A stretch of DNA of 64,000 bases from Rhizobium sp. BK376 (GTDB lineage Bacteria; Pseudomonadota; Alphaproteobacteria; Rhizobiales; Rhizobiaceae). The notes beneath the pieces are model-generated. The model was given only the letters and a program-made list of their open reading frames with translations, made no database searches and had not been told where the DNA came from. Location of the stretch: NCBI RefSeq assembly GCF_004341625.1, contig NZ_SLZG01000005.1:1-64000 (forward strand), in the 5' to 3' direction. Position numbers and translations under genes: made by a program. Of this stretch, positions 24,906 through 33,665 are shown piece by piece (the first letter of the stretch is position 1; every line of letters starts with the position of its first letter).

Positions 24906-25655
24906 ATGAGCGACAGACCGAACCGCAAGCCCGAAACGGGCGCCTTCTTTGCAAGGGATCGCGCATGGCATGCGCCGGCCCTGACACCGGGCTACAAGAC
25001 CTCGGTACTGCGCTCCCCTCAAAGGGCACTCCTGTCGCTCGACAGCACGATCTCAGAAATCACTGGCCCGGTCTTCGGTCACTCCATGCTGGGCGAGCTG
25101 GACAACGACCTCATTCATAATTTCGCCAAGCCGGGCGAAAGCGCGATCGGCGAGCGCATCGTCGTTCATGGCCGCGTACTTGACGAACGCGGCCGGCCAG
25201 TGCCGGGCGCTTTGGTAGAATTCTGGCAGGCCAATGCCGGCGGTCGCTATCGCCACAAGAAGGAAACCTATCTCGCCGCCATCGATCCGAATTTCGGCGG
25301 CTGCGGCCGCGCCGTGACCGATGAGGATGGACACTATTTCTTCCGCACCGTCCGACCCGGCGCCTATCCCTGGCCGAACGGCGTCAACGACTGGCGTCCT
25401 GCCCATATTCATTTCTCGATCTTCGGCCACGGTTTCGCGCAACGGCTGATCACGCAAATGTATTTCGAGGGCGATCCGATGATCTGGAAATGTCCGATCG
25501 TCGGCACCATCCCCGACAGGGCCGCCATCGAGCAGCTGATCGCGCCGCTGGACTGGGGCAATACGATCCCCATGGATTCCCGCGCCTACAAATTCGACAT
25601 CATCCTTCGCGGCCGCCGCTCGACCATGTTCGAAAACAGACCGGAGGGAAACTGA
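24906..25655 (+). CDS. pcaH: Protocatechuate 3,4-dioxygenase beta subunit (249 aa)
   Basis: The iron-containing subunit of the intradiol dioxygenase that opens protocatechuate to 3-carboxy-cis,cis-muconate. The non-haem Fe3+ ligands are visible: Tyr in GGRYRHKK, Tyr in [10 protein letters not shown] and the His pair in [11 protein letters not shown]. The intradiol motif [20 protein letters not shown] is present. Full length. The TGA shares its last base with the ATG of pcaG (TGATG). The product associates with PcaG in the cytoplasm. Confidence 0.96.
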   Translation: MSDRPNRKPETGAFFARDRAWHAPALTPGYKTSVLRSPQRALLSLDSTISEITGPVFGHSMLGELDNDLIHNFAKPGESAIGERIVVHGRVLDERGRPVPGALVEFWQANAGGRYRHKKETYLAAIDPNFGGCGRAVTDEDGHYFFRTVRPGAYPWPNGVNDWRPAHIHFSIFGHGFAQRLITQMYFEGDPMIWKCPIVGTIPDRAAIEQLIAPLDWGNTIPMDSRAYKFDIILRGRRSTMFENRPEGN

Positions 25656-26269
25656 TGGCCCAGGAACTCGGCTACCTCAAGGAAACGCCGTCGCAGACGG
25701 CCGGCCCCTATGTCCATATCGGCCTGACCCCGAATTTCTGCAATATATCCGGTGTCTACGACAGCGACCTCGGCACTACGATGGTGAACGACAAGACGCT
25801 CGGGGAGCGGATCACCGTGACCGGGCGCGTCCTCGACGGCGCCGGCTCCCTCGTGCGAGACGCCGTCATCGAGATCTGGCAGGCCGACAGGTCAGGGCTC
25901 TACAATAGCCCATCGGAAATGCGCGGCACCGCCGATCCGAACTTTACCGGATGGGGGCGCTGCCCGACGCGTGCCGAAGATGGCGTCTACAGCTTCGAGA
26001 CGGTCAAGCCCGGCATCGTGCCCTATAAGGACGGCCGCAGGATGGCCCCGCACATCACCTTCTGGATCGTTGCCCGCGGCATCAATATCGGCCTGCATAC
26101 GCGCATGTATTTCCCGGAGGAGACAGAAGCGAACGCGGCCGACCCGCTGCTTGCCCGCATCGAACATCGCGAGCGTGTGGCAACGATGATTGCCACGAAG
26201 GACGGCGCAACCTATACGTTTGACATTCATCTCCAAGGCGAAAAGGAAACGGTGTTCCTGGACATCTGA
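25655..26269 (+). CDS. pcaG: Protocatechuate 3,4-dioxygenase alpha subunit (204 aa)
   Basis: PcaG pairs with PcaH and shapes the active site without binding iron. It shows the subunit opening KETPSQTAGPYVHIGLTPNF, the intradiol core GRVLDGAGSLVRDAVIEIWQ and APHITFWIVARGINIGLHTR, where the His-x-His of the beta subunit is reduced to a single His as expected for alpha. Length is typical. It is coupled to pcaH by a one-base overlap and followed 8 nt later by pcaB. Confidence 0.96.
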   Translation: MAQELGYLKETPSQTAGPYVHIGLTPNFCNISGVYDSDLGTTMVNDKTLGERITVTGRVLDGAGSLVRDAVIEIWQADRSGLYNSPSEMRGTADPNFTGWGRCPTRAEDGVYSFETVKPGIVPYKDGRRMAPHITFWIVARGINIGLHTRMYFPEETEANAADPLLARIEHRERVATMIATKDGATYTFDIHLQGEKETVFLDI

Positions 26270-26277
26270 AACCCGTC

Positions 26278-27327
26278 ATGAGCGTCTCGCCCTTCGATCA
26301 TCCCTATTTGTCCGGACTGCTCGGCGACGAGGAGATGAGCATCTATTTTTCTGCGGATGCCGATATCCGCGCCATGCTCTCCTTCGAGGCGGCGCTGGCG
26401 AAGGCCGAGGCGCGCAAAGGCGTTATCCCTGAGGGAGCGGCGGCGCGCATCGCAGCGGTCTGTTCGTCCTTCAAGCCGGACATCAGCGCTCTGAAGGCGG
26501 GCACGGCATCGGACGGAGTGGTCGTACCCGCATTTGTCAGTCAGCTGCGCGGGGCTGTCGGCGGCGATGAGGCTCGCTTCGTTCATTTCGGCGCGACGAG
26601 CCAGGACGTCATCGATACCAGCCTGATGATCCGGCTGAAGGCGGTCTGCTTTCTCCTCTCGGCAAGGCTGTCCGTGCTGGAGGAGATGCTGAAGGAGCTT
26701 GAGCGGCAGTTCGGCAAGCACAGGCTGATGGCTCATACGCGCATGCAGGCCGCTATCCCGATGAGCGTTTCGGACCGGCTGCGCGCCTGGAAGAATCCTT
26801 TGAGCCGGTACCGCGAGCAGCTTACCAACGAGAGTTTTCCGCTGCAGTTCGGCGGCGCAGCCGGTACGCTCGATCAGCTGGGCGACAAGGCCGCGGCGGT
26901 TCGCGCGGCGCTCGCGCAGGAGCTGGACCTCACCGACGCCCGGCAATGGCAGAGCCAACGCGACCGGATTGCCGATTTGGGCGGACTGTTTTCGCTGATA
27001 TCGGGTAGCCTCGGAAAGATCGGCCAGGATATCGCGCTGATGGCGCAGGGCGGAACGGAGATCGCGCTTTCTGGCGGCGGCCGCTCCTCGGCGATGGCGC
27101 ATAAGCAGAACCCGGTTGCGGCTGAGACGCTGGTGGCGCTTGCTCGGTTCAATGCGGTCCAGATCTCGGCGCTTCATCAGTCGATGGTTCATGAACAGGA
27201 GCGCTCCGGCGCGGCCTGGACCCTGGAATGGCTGGTGCTGCCGCAAATGGCGACCGCGTGCGGCGCGGCGCTGCGACTGGCGCAGGAACTGATAAAGAGC
27301 ATCATTCGGATCGGAAATGCCGACTAG
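26278..27327 (+). CDS. pcaB: 3-carboxy-cis,cis-muconate cycloisomerase (349 aa)
   Basis: PcaB closes 3-carboxy-cis,cis-muconate to 4-carboxymuconolactone. It belongs to the fumarase/aspartase/argininosuccinate lyase superfamily, whose signature is seen in GGRSSAMAHKQNPVAAE. HFGATSQDVIDTSLM holds the conserved substrate-binding Ser-Gln region. The protein is of the shorter rhizobial type, about 350 residues against 450 in pseudomonads. It is the last gene of pcaDCHGB; about 100 nt separate it from the transporter genes. Confidence 0.94.
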   Translation: MSVSPFDHPYLSGLLGDEEMSIYFSADADIRAMLSFEAALAKAEARKGVIPEGAAARIAAVCSSFKPDISALKAGTASDGVVVPAFVSQLRGAVGGDEARFVHFGATSQDVIDTSLMIRLKAVCFLLSARLSVLEEMLKELERQFGKHRLMAHTRMQAAIPMSVSDRLRAWKNPLSRYREQLTNESFPLQFGGAAGTLDQLGDKAAAVRAALAQELDLTDARQWQSQRDRIADLGGLFSLISGSLGKIGQDIALMAQGGTEIALSGGGRSSAMAHKQNPVAAETLVALARFNAVQISALHQSMVHEQERSGAAWTLEWLVLPQMATACGAALRLAQELIKSIIRIGNAD

Positions 27328-27430
27328 AAATTTTGCCCTCGGCGGACGGATGATATCGTCACCTGGCCGGCGGTCGGACTATTTGGAGAGGCCTGGACAA
27401 AAGAAGAGCCAGTGCCCCGGAGGAGGGAAA

Positions 27431-28603
27431 ATGAAGCGTCTTATCATCGCCGCCGCAGCGGCGCTCGCATTGAGCGGCATCGCCAATGCCGACACGATCA
27501 AGGTCGGGGTCATCGGGCCGTTTTCCGGCCCCTTTGCCCTCCAGGGCAAGAACTTCAAGGCCGGCATCGATGCCTATATGGCCATGAATGGCAACAAGGT
27601 CGGCAACGACACGGTCGAAATCATCTATCGCGACGTGCCGCAGGCTGATCCCGCCCAATCTAAATCCTCGGCGCAGGAGCTCGTCGTCAAGGAGCATGTA
27701 CAATATCTCGCCGGCTTCTACTTTACGCCCGATGCGATGGCCGTCACGCCGATCCTGAAGCAGGCCAACGTGCCGATGGTGATCATGAACGCCGCCACCT
27801 CGGCGATCGTTGAGAAGAGCCCGCTCGTGGTGCGCACTTCCTTCACGACATGGCAGACCTCGACGCCGATGGCCAAGGTCGCCTTCGACAAGGGCATCAA
27901 GAAGGTCATCTCCGTCGTCAGCGACTACGGTCCGGGCATCGATGCGGAAAGCGCCTTCAAGGCCGGCTTCACCGCCGCCGGCGGTCAGGTGGTCGACGCG
28001 ATCAGGATGCCGCTCTCCACCAATGATTTCAGCCCCATCATGCAGCGTATCAAGGATTCCGGCGCACAGGCGGTCTTCGCCTTCCTGCCATCGGGCCCGA
28101 CCACGCTCGGCTTCGTCAAGTCCTACAACGAAAACGGCCTGAAGGCGGCTGGCGTGCAACTGATCGCCCCCGGCGACCTGACGCAGGAGAGCGATCTGCC
28201 GGCGCTCGGTGACGCGGCACTCGGCATGCAGACGACCTTCCACTACGCCGTCTCGCATGATTCACCGGAAAACAAGGCCTTCGTCGCCGCCGCCGACAAG
28301 GCGATCGGCAACCCGGCCGAACTCACCTTCCCGGCGGTAGGCGCCTTCGACGGCATGCATGTCATCTACAAGATGATCGAGGCGACCGGCGGCAAACAGG
28401 ACGCCCAGAAGGCGGTCGATGCGGTGAAGGGCCTCTCCTGGGTCAGCCCGCGCGGGCCGGTCACGATCGATCCTGACAGCCGCCATATCACGCAGAACAT
28501 CTATCTGCGCGAGGTCGCCAAGGCCGCCGACGGGACCTATTACAACAAGGAGATCCAGACCTTCGAGAAGCAGGGGGATCCGGGGTTGAAGGCCGGGAAG
28601 TGA
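27431..28603 (+). CDS. pcaM: Periplasmic substrate-binding protein of a branched-chain-type ABC importer, probably PcaM (390 aa)
   Basis: Signal peptide MKRLIIAAAAALALSGIANA precedes a Peripla_BP_6/LivJ-type binding protein (DTIKVGVIGPFSGPFALQGK, then YLAGFYFTPDAMAVTPILKQ). Start after GGAGGG. In Sinorhizobium meliloti a five-gene set pcaMNVWX of this transporter class takes up protocatechuate under PcaQ control. The same five-component set lies directly behind pcaB here, so I assign it by context. Specificity for protocatechuate or 4-hydroxybenzoate is inferred, not visible in the sequence. Confidence 0.8.
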   Translation: MKRLIIAAAAALALSGIANADTIKVGVIGPFSGPFALQGKNFKAGIDAYMAMNGNKVGNDTVEIIYRDVPQADPAQSKSSAQELVVKEHVQYLAGFYFTPDAMAVTPILKQANVPMVIMNAATSAIVEKSPLVVRTSFTTWQTSTPMAKVAFDKGIKKVISVVSDYGPGIDAESAFKAGFTAAGGQVVDAIRMPLSTNDFSPIMQRIKDSGAQAVFAFLPSGPTTLGFVKSYNENGLKAAGVQLIAPGDLTQESDLPALGDAALGMQTTFHYAVSHDSPENKAFVAAADKAIGNPAELTFPAVGAFDGMHVIYKMIEATGGKQDAQKAVDAVKGLSWVSPRGPVTIDPDSRHITQNIYLREVAKAADGTYYNKEIQTFEKQGDPGLKAGK

Positions 28604-28625
28604 GATAGAGCGGCGATCGTCGCGG

Positions 28626-28797
28626 GTGAGCCCCCTCACCCTACCCTCTCCCCAAATGGAGAGCGGGAAACGTCGGTGATTACCGCCAGTTGGGGCGAAA
28701 GCCAGAGTCGCGAGTCTCTTCTCCCCATGGGGGGCCGAAGGACAGGTCGAGACCGGTGGGTCGACCCAGGCGGGTGCCGGCAGGCGGATGAGGGGGC
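28626..28797. repeat. RIME-like Rhizobium-specific intergenic mosaic element
   Basis: This GC-rich palindromic segment has ends GAGCCCCCTCACCC and GATGAGGGGGC in inverse orientation. It also has internal inverted modules: CTCTCCCC near 28650 against CTTCTCCCCATGGGG near 28720, and GGACAGGTCGAGACCGGTGG near 28740. The appearance is that of RIME-type elements scattered in rhizobial intergenic regions. It sits between pcaM and pcaN and can form strong secondary structure. Confidence 0.65.
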
Positions 28798-28856
28798 CGC
28801 GCGGCATCAGGCCCAAGACGCCCGCTCTCGATAAAACAAGGAACACGCTAAACCAC

Positions 28857-29720
28857 ATGCAAACTGTCCTCAGCATAGCGGTCGATGCCCTGGCCTACGG
28901 CATGGTGCTGTTCGTCATCTCGATTGGGCTGTCTGTCACCATGGGGCTGATGCGTGTGACCAATCTGGCCCATGGCGGATTTGCCATGATCGGCGGCTAT
29001 ATCGCCTCCTATGCGGCGCGCGATCTCGGGCTCGGCTATGGCGTTGCCGTGATCCTCGCCGTCGTCGGCACCATCGTGATCGCCATTCCGATCGAGCGCC
29101 TGCTCTATCGCCGGATCTATGGGGCGCCGGAGCTGACGCAGGTGCTGATGACCATCGGCATCACCTTTTGCATCATCGGCATCGCCAACTATGTCTTTGG
29201 ACCAACCTTAAAAACAATCCCGCTGCCGCCTGAGCTGCAAGGCTCCGTCAATCTTGGCTTCCGCAGCATCGGCACCCAGCGCGTCTTCGCCATCATCAGC
29301 GGCCTAATCGTCGCGGCGGTACTCTGGTATGCGATCGAAAAGACCGGCTTCGGCGTGAAATTGCGCGCCTCGGTCGACAATGCCGCAATGGCGGCCGCGC
29401 TCGGCGTGCGCACCGAGATCGTCTATGCCGTGAGCTTCGCCATCGCCGTCGGGCTTGCCGCTTTCGGCGGCGTGGTCGGCGCGGAGCTGCTGCCGGTCGA
29501 GCCCTATTATGCGCTACGCTATATGGTGACCTTCCTCGTCGTCGTCTCCGTCGGTGGAACCGGCTCCATCCCCGGTGCACTCGCCGCCTGCCTGATTCTC
29601 GGCGCAATCGACACGACCGGCCGTTACATCATGCCGGAATACGGAGAATTCTTCTTCTATCTCGCCGTCATCGTGGTGATCTGCCTCTTCCCTGGCGGCC
29701 TTGCCGGAAGGGCAAAATGA
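28857..29720 (+). CDS. pcaN: LivH-type ABC permease, probably PcaN (287 aa)
   Basis: Inner-membrane permease of the branched-chain amino acid type with about eight membrane segments (ALAYGMVLFVISIGLSVTMG, MIGGYIASYAARDLGLGYG and others). The conserved cytoplasmic loop GFGVKLRASVDNAAMAAALG contacts the ATPases. Start at 28857, with AAGGA somewhat far upstream; the in-frame ATG at 28788 lies within the RIME-like element and is rejected. Overlaps the next permease by 4 nt. It works with pcaM, pcaV, pcaW and pcaX. Confidence 0.82.
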   Translation: MQTVLSIAVDALAYGMVLFVISIGLSVTMGLMRVTNLAHGGFAMIGGYIASYAARDLGLGYGVAVILAVVGTIVIAIPIERLLYRRIYGAPELTQVLMTIGITFCIIGIANYVFGPTLKTIPLPPELQGSVNLGFRSIGTQRVFAIISGLIVAAVLWYAIEKTGFGVKLRASVDNAAMAAALGVRTEIVYAVSFAIAVGLAAFGGVVGAELLPVEPYYALRYMVTFLVVVSVGGTGSIPGALAACLILGAIDTTGRYIMPEYGEFFFYLAVIVVICLFPGGLAGRAK

Positions 29721-30724
29721 TGGCGCTGACCCTCAACTCCAGCAATGCGGCCGCCTCCCGCCAGCGTCGCTCCATCGGCCACGATCTGATCGCTGTCGTC
29801 GTCGTTGCGGCGCTTACAGGCCTCGGCTACCTGCTATTTCCCGACAATCTGGCGCTGTTGACGCGGCTGATCGCGATCGCGCTGCTTGTCCTGTCGCTCG
29901 ATCTCGTCGTCGGCTATTGCGGTATCGCGACCCTCGGCCATGCCGCCCTTTTCGGCGCCGGCGCCTATGCTGCTGGCATTGCCTCGGCGCATTTCGGCAT
30001 TACCGATCCATTGCTGATGACGCTGGCCGGCATGGCCGGCGGCGCGATTGCAGGGCTGATCTGCGGCGTGATCATTCTGCGGGCGCATGGCCTGCCGCAG
30101 CTCGTTCTCTCCATCGCGCTCGTCTATCTGTTCCATGAATTCGCCAACAAGGCTTCGGATTGGACGGGCGGCAGCGACGGGCTTTCCGGCATTTCCACCG
30201 ATCCCCTGTTCGGCATTTTCGAATTCGATCTCTATGGACACACCGCCTATCTCTTCGGCGCAGCACTCCTGCTGATCGTCATCCTCCTGCTGCGCCTGCT
30301 CGTGCGCTCACCCTTCGGCATGCTCTGCCGCGGCATCAAGGAGGACCCGTTGCGCATCCGCGCCATGGGCGCCTCACCCAAGCTTGCCTTGATCAAAATG
30401 TACGTCATTTCAGGCGCGGTCGCCGGCATCGGCGGCGCGCTCAACGCCATCTCGACGCAGGTTGTCGGCCTCGACAGCCTGTCCTTCACGCAATCGGCCG
30501 AAGCGTTGGTCATGCTCGTGCTCGGCGGCACGGGATCGCTGTTCGGCGCACTGACGGGAACCATCGTCTTCATGCTGTTTGAGGACTACGTCTCCTCGGT
30601 CAATCCCTTCCATTGGCTGACGATCGTCGGCGCGCTGCTGATCGCCGTCGTGTTGTTTGCACCCAAAGGCATCTATGGCACCGCCGCTGCCTACCTGAAC
30701 GGACGTAGGGAGGCGCCGCGATGA
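29717..30724 (+). CDS. pcaV: LivM-type ABC permease, probably PcaV (335 aa)
   Basis: Second permease of the importer, with roughly nine to ten membrane segments and the LivM hallmarks LSLDLVVGYCGIATLGHAAL, FGAGAYAAGI and the ATPase-contact loop GIKEDPLRIRAMGASPKLAL. ATGA overlaps join it to the upstream permease and the downstream ATPase (start 30721), indicating one translationally coupled operon. The gene letter is assigned by analogy with S. meliloti pcaMNVWX and could be exchanged with pcaN. Confidence 0.8.
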   Translation: MMALTLNSSNAAASRQRRSIGHDLIAVVVVAALTGLGYLLFPDNLALLTRLIAIALLVLSLDLVVGYCGIATLGHAALFGAGAYAAGIASAHFGITDPLLMTLAGMAGGAIAGLICGVIILRAHGLPQLVLSIALVYLFHEFANKASDWTGGSDGLSGISTDPLFGIFEFDLYGHTAYLFGAALLLIVILLLRLLVRSPFGMLCRGIKEDPLRIRAMGASPKLALIKMYVISGAVAGIGGALNAISTQVVGLDSLSFTQSAEALVMLVLGGTGSLFGALTGTIVFMLFEDYVSSVNPFHWLTIVGALLIAVVLFAPKGIYGTAAAYLNGRREAPR

Positions 30725-31485
30725 GCGCAGTCTTCGAAGTCAACCGGCTGCGCAAGGCCTTCGGTGGCCTCACAGTCACCAACGACGTCAACCTGTCGAT
30801 GGCGCCGGGCGATCGCGTCGCCCTGATCGGCCCGAACGGCGCCGGTAAGACCACCTTCGTCAATCTCGTGACCGGCAATCTTCGCCCCGACTCTGGTGAG
30901 GTGCGCCTCAATGGGGAGACGGTAACGCGCGTCGATGCGATCGGCCGCGTTCGACGCGGGCTCGTCCGCTCTTTCCAGGTCACGCGGCTGTTTCACGACA
31001 TGACGCCGGCCGAGCATGTCGGCCTCGCCATCCTGCAGCATTCCGGGCGATCGGGCCGCATGTTCGGCAATTTCCTGGCCATGGGCGACGTCATGGCCGA
31101 GGTCGATGGATTGCTTGGCACACTCGGCCTTCGCGAGCTGATGCATCGCAAGGTCGGCGAGATCGCCTATGGCCAGCAAAGGCTGCTCGAGATCGCCGTC
31201 GCCATGGCTCTGAAGCCAAAAGTGCTGCTGCTCGACGAACCGGCCGCCGGCGTGCCGCAAAGCGATACGGCGCGCATCGAGCGGGCGCTTGCGGATCTGC
31301 CGCCCGATCTCGCCGTGCTGATGATCGAGCACGACATGGACCTCGTCTTCCGCTTCGCCAAGCGCGTCATCGTGCTGGCCGCGGGCACCATCATCTTCGA
31401 CGGATCACCATCCGACGTTACCCGCGACCAGCGCGTCCGCGAAGCCTATCTGGGGAGCTACGCCAATGCCGGCCACGCCGCTTGA
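30721..31485 (+). CDS. pcaW: LivG-type ABC ATPase, probably PcaW (254 aa)
   Basis: ATP-binding subunit with Walker A GPNGAGKTTF, Q-loop region RSFQVTRLFHDMTPAEHV, Walker B KVLLLDEPAAG and switch His in IEHDMDLVF. The ABC signature is a divergent IAYGQQRLLE rather than LSGGQ, common in LivG-type ATPases. It overlaps pcaV by 4 nt and the next ATPase by 20 nt. It energises uptake through the two permeases. Confidence 0.82.
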   Translation: MSAVFEVNRLRKAFGGLTVTNDVNLSMAPGDRVALIGPNGAGKTTFVNLVTGNLRPDSGEVRLNGETVTRVDAIGRVRRGLVRSFQVTRLFHDMTPAEHVGLAILQHSGRSGRMFGNFLAMGDVMAEVDGLLGTLGLRELMHRKVGEIAYGQQRLLEIAVAMALKPKVLLLDEPAAGVPQSDTARIERALADLPPDLAVLMIEHDMDLVFRFAKRVIVLAAGTIIFDGSPSDVTRDQRVREAYLGSYANAGHAA

Positions 31486-32182
31486 GGTCGACAATCTCTC
31501 GGCCGGCTATGGGCCGACGCGGGTGCTGGAGGGCGTCAGCTTCTCCGCGCCGTCGGGCGCCCGCCTTGCCGTGCTCGGCCGCAACGGCATGGGCAAGACG
31601 ACCCTGCTTGCGACGCTGGCCGGTCAGACCCGGCGCTATAGTGGATCGATCCGTCTCGGCGGCACCGACGTCACCGCCTTTGCAAGCGCAAAACGCGCCC
31701 ATGGCGGCCTCGGCTACGTGCCCCAGAACAGGGCGATCTTTCCGACGCTGACGGTCGAAGAAAATCTCTTCGTCGGCCTGAAGGGGCGACCGAAAAGCCC
31801 GATCAGCGAAGCATACGAGATGTTTCCGCGGCTGCGCGAGCGACGCAAGAACCTCGGAACCCAGCTATCCGGCGGGGAGCAGCAGATGCTTTCGACGGCC
31901 CGCACCATTCTCGGACGGCCGAACGTGCTCCTACTCGACGAACCCCTGGAAGGACTGGCGCCCGTCATCTGTGAGGAGCTGATGGCCGCTTTTGCGCAAC
32001 TCGCCAAGAGCGGCGATATGACGATCCTGCTCGTCGAGCAGCGGATCCAGAGCGCGTTGGATTTCGCCGATCAGGTAATCATCCTCGAACGTGGCCGGCT
32101 GGCCTGGAGCGGGACACCGCAAGCACTTTCGGCGGATCGCGATGCAGTCGAACGATTGCTGGGCGTTGGCGGGTTGGAATAG
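31466..32182 (+). CDS. pcaX: LivF-type ABC ATPase, probably PcaX (238 aa)
   Basis: The second ATPase has Walker A GRNGMGKTTLL, signature LSGGEQQMLSTA and Walker B NVLLLDEPLEGL, with the switch His replaced by Gln in LLVEQRIQ, as is usual for LivF. It starts 20 nt inside the preceding gene and ends the importer operon. A 169-nt gap without a clear terminator precedes the MFS gene. Confidence 0.82.
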   Translation: MPATPLEVDNLSAGYGPTRVLEGVSFSAPSGARLAVLGRNGMGKTTLLATLAGQTRRYSGSIRLGGTDVTAFASAKRAHGGLGYVPQNRAIFPTLTVEENLFVGLKGRPKSPISEAYEMFPRLRERRKNLGTQLSGGEQQMLSTARTILGRPNVLLLDEPLEGLAPVICEELMAAFAQLAKSGDMTILLVEQRIQSALDFADQVIILERGRLAWSGTPQALSADRDAVERLLGVGGLE

Positions 32183-32351
32183 CGGCGCGGGCGGCTTCGA
32201 AGCGCCCATCGGGCAGATACAAGGAGTACTTCGCGCAACACGGGAAGTTGATTGGCGTGGAAACCCAATTTCTGGACATCCGGCGCCCCCGAGGCTTAGG
32301 TCGGGGTAGTCAACTTCGATATCTACAAATTTCCCAACAATAGAATTTCAG

Positions 32352-33599
32352 ATGACCGAGAGTTATTCAGGCGCCTCCAGCGATTCAGCGACCATGCGTT
32401 CGCCGGAGCTCGAGCCGAAAGCCACATCTAAAAACGCGATCTACTCCACATACCTGCCAGCCTTTGTCTTGGCGCTTGGTACGGGGATCGCCGTTCCGGC
32501 TATCCCCACTCTGGCGAAATCATTCGGTGTCGAATTCGGCGCGGCAAGTGGCATCATAACAGCATTTCTTCTCGGCAACCTCGTCGGAACCCTCCCCTGC
32601 GGCTGGCTCATCGACCACTTCGGCCGGCGCCCGATCATGATCGCTGGTCCCTTGCTGACAGCGCTCATGGCCTTTCTTTGTGCCTTTGCGTTCTCATTCC
32701 AGGAGCTTTTGCTCCTGCGCTTCCTGGACGGCTTTGCAGCACAGATGTGGCTGATGGGCCGGCTGGCTGCGATTTCGCAAGGTTCGGCTCCCCGTGAACG
32801 CGGCAAGCATGTCAGCTGGATGTTCGGCATGAACAATACAGGCGCGCTTGCCGGCCCCATCATGGGGGGCATGATAACGAGCATTTGGGGGGCGCGGTCA
32901 CCCTTCATTGTTTTCGGTGCCCTTGCGCTCGTCTCGCTTCTTCCTACCCTATTTTTCGCTGATGCCGGGGGACGCCGAACGATTTTAAAGTCTTCCGAAA
33001 AAAGTGCTGCGACCGGCATTTCGTGGAAAGAGATTATTCTTCCCCGTTTGCCCTACTTTGGCGTCGCATTGTTCGCCGGCCTGACCAGGGGACCTATTTT
33101 TGCCGATCTCCTGCATCTTTACGCAGCCTTCGCCTACCATCTGGGTCCGCAGCAGATCGGGTATCTGGCGACCGGAGCGGCCTTGCTGGCATGGCCGATC
33201 GGCTTTCTTGCCGGGTGGATGATGGATCGTTACGGCCGACTGCGGACGATGATCCCCGGTTTCGGAGGGGTTGCACTTTCCATGGCCGCACTCGGCGTAT
33301 CCACCGGGATGGGGCTGGGGCTGGATTGGTATATCGTCCTGTTTTTTATCGCTGTTATTCTGCAGGCGCTAACGGGAGGCTCAATCCAGACCGTCGGCGC
33401 CGATGTCGCGCCCCCGGAAGCGCGGGGACGATTTCTTGGGGTATGGCGCTTTGTCGGCCAGGGCGGCGCGACACTCAGCCCGATGCTTTTCGTAACGTTG
33501 GCACGGTTGGACTACGGGGCGTCCTTCCTGTTCATATCGATATGCGCAGTGGCCGTGGTCGGCCTGCTGATTAAGTACGTTCCCGAGACACGCGAATAG
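32352..33599 (+). CDS. MFS transporter of the DHA1/aromatic-acid type (415 aa)
   Basis: Twelve predicted membrane segments. The loop 2-3 motif GWLIDHFGRRPIM matches the MFS signature, and a related motif GWMMDRYGRLRTMI begins the second half. TPR-like exporter features are weak, so the direction of transport is unclear. It lies behind the importer genes and ahead of a bidirectional terminator, so a link with aromatic acid uptake or export of intermediates is possible (inference). Full length; the ATG at 32352 has only a poor ribosome binding site. Confidence 0.8.
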   Translation: MTESYSGASSDSATMRSPELEPKATSKNAIYSTYLPAFVLALGTGIAVPAIPTLAKSFGVEFGAASGIITAFLLGNLVGTLPCGWLIDHFGRRPIMIAGPLLTALMAFLCAFAFSFQELLLLRFLDGFAAQMWLMGRLAAISQGSAPRERGKHVSWMFGMNNTGALAGPIMGGMITSIWGARSPFIVFGALALVSLLPTLFFADAGGRRTILKSSEKSAATGISWKEIILPRLPYFGVALFAGLTRGPIFADLLHLYAAFAYHLGPQQIGYLATGAALLAWPIGFLAGWMMDRYGRLRTMIPGFGGVALSMAALGVSTGMGLGLDWYIVLFFIAVILQALTGGSIQTVGADVAPPEARGRFLGVWRFVGQGGATLSPMLFVTLARLDYGASFLFISICAVAVVGLLIKYVPETRE

Positions 33600-33600
33600 A

Positions 33601-33630
33601 AGCGGGTTGCGAGTTTCGCGCAACCCCGCT
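33601..33630. terminator. Bidirectional terminator between convergent genes
   Basis: AGCGGGTTGCG and CGCAACCCCGCT form a stem of about 11 bp with one bulged base. It lies between the MFS gene (plus) and the ABC ATPase gene (minus). Confidence 0.5.
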
Positions 33631-33665
33631 CCTTCCTGCCTTTCCGTGATACCTCGGAAAGCACC

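Noticed and set aside
32218..32330. Protein-like reading YKEYFAQHGKLIGVETQF in the gap between the last transporter ATPase and the MFS gene
   Set aside because: Too short, without a start or ribosome binding site, and not assignable to a family; possibly a remnant.
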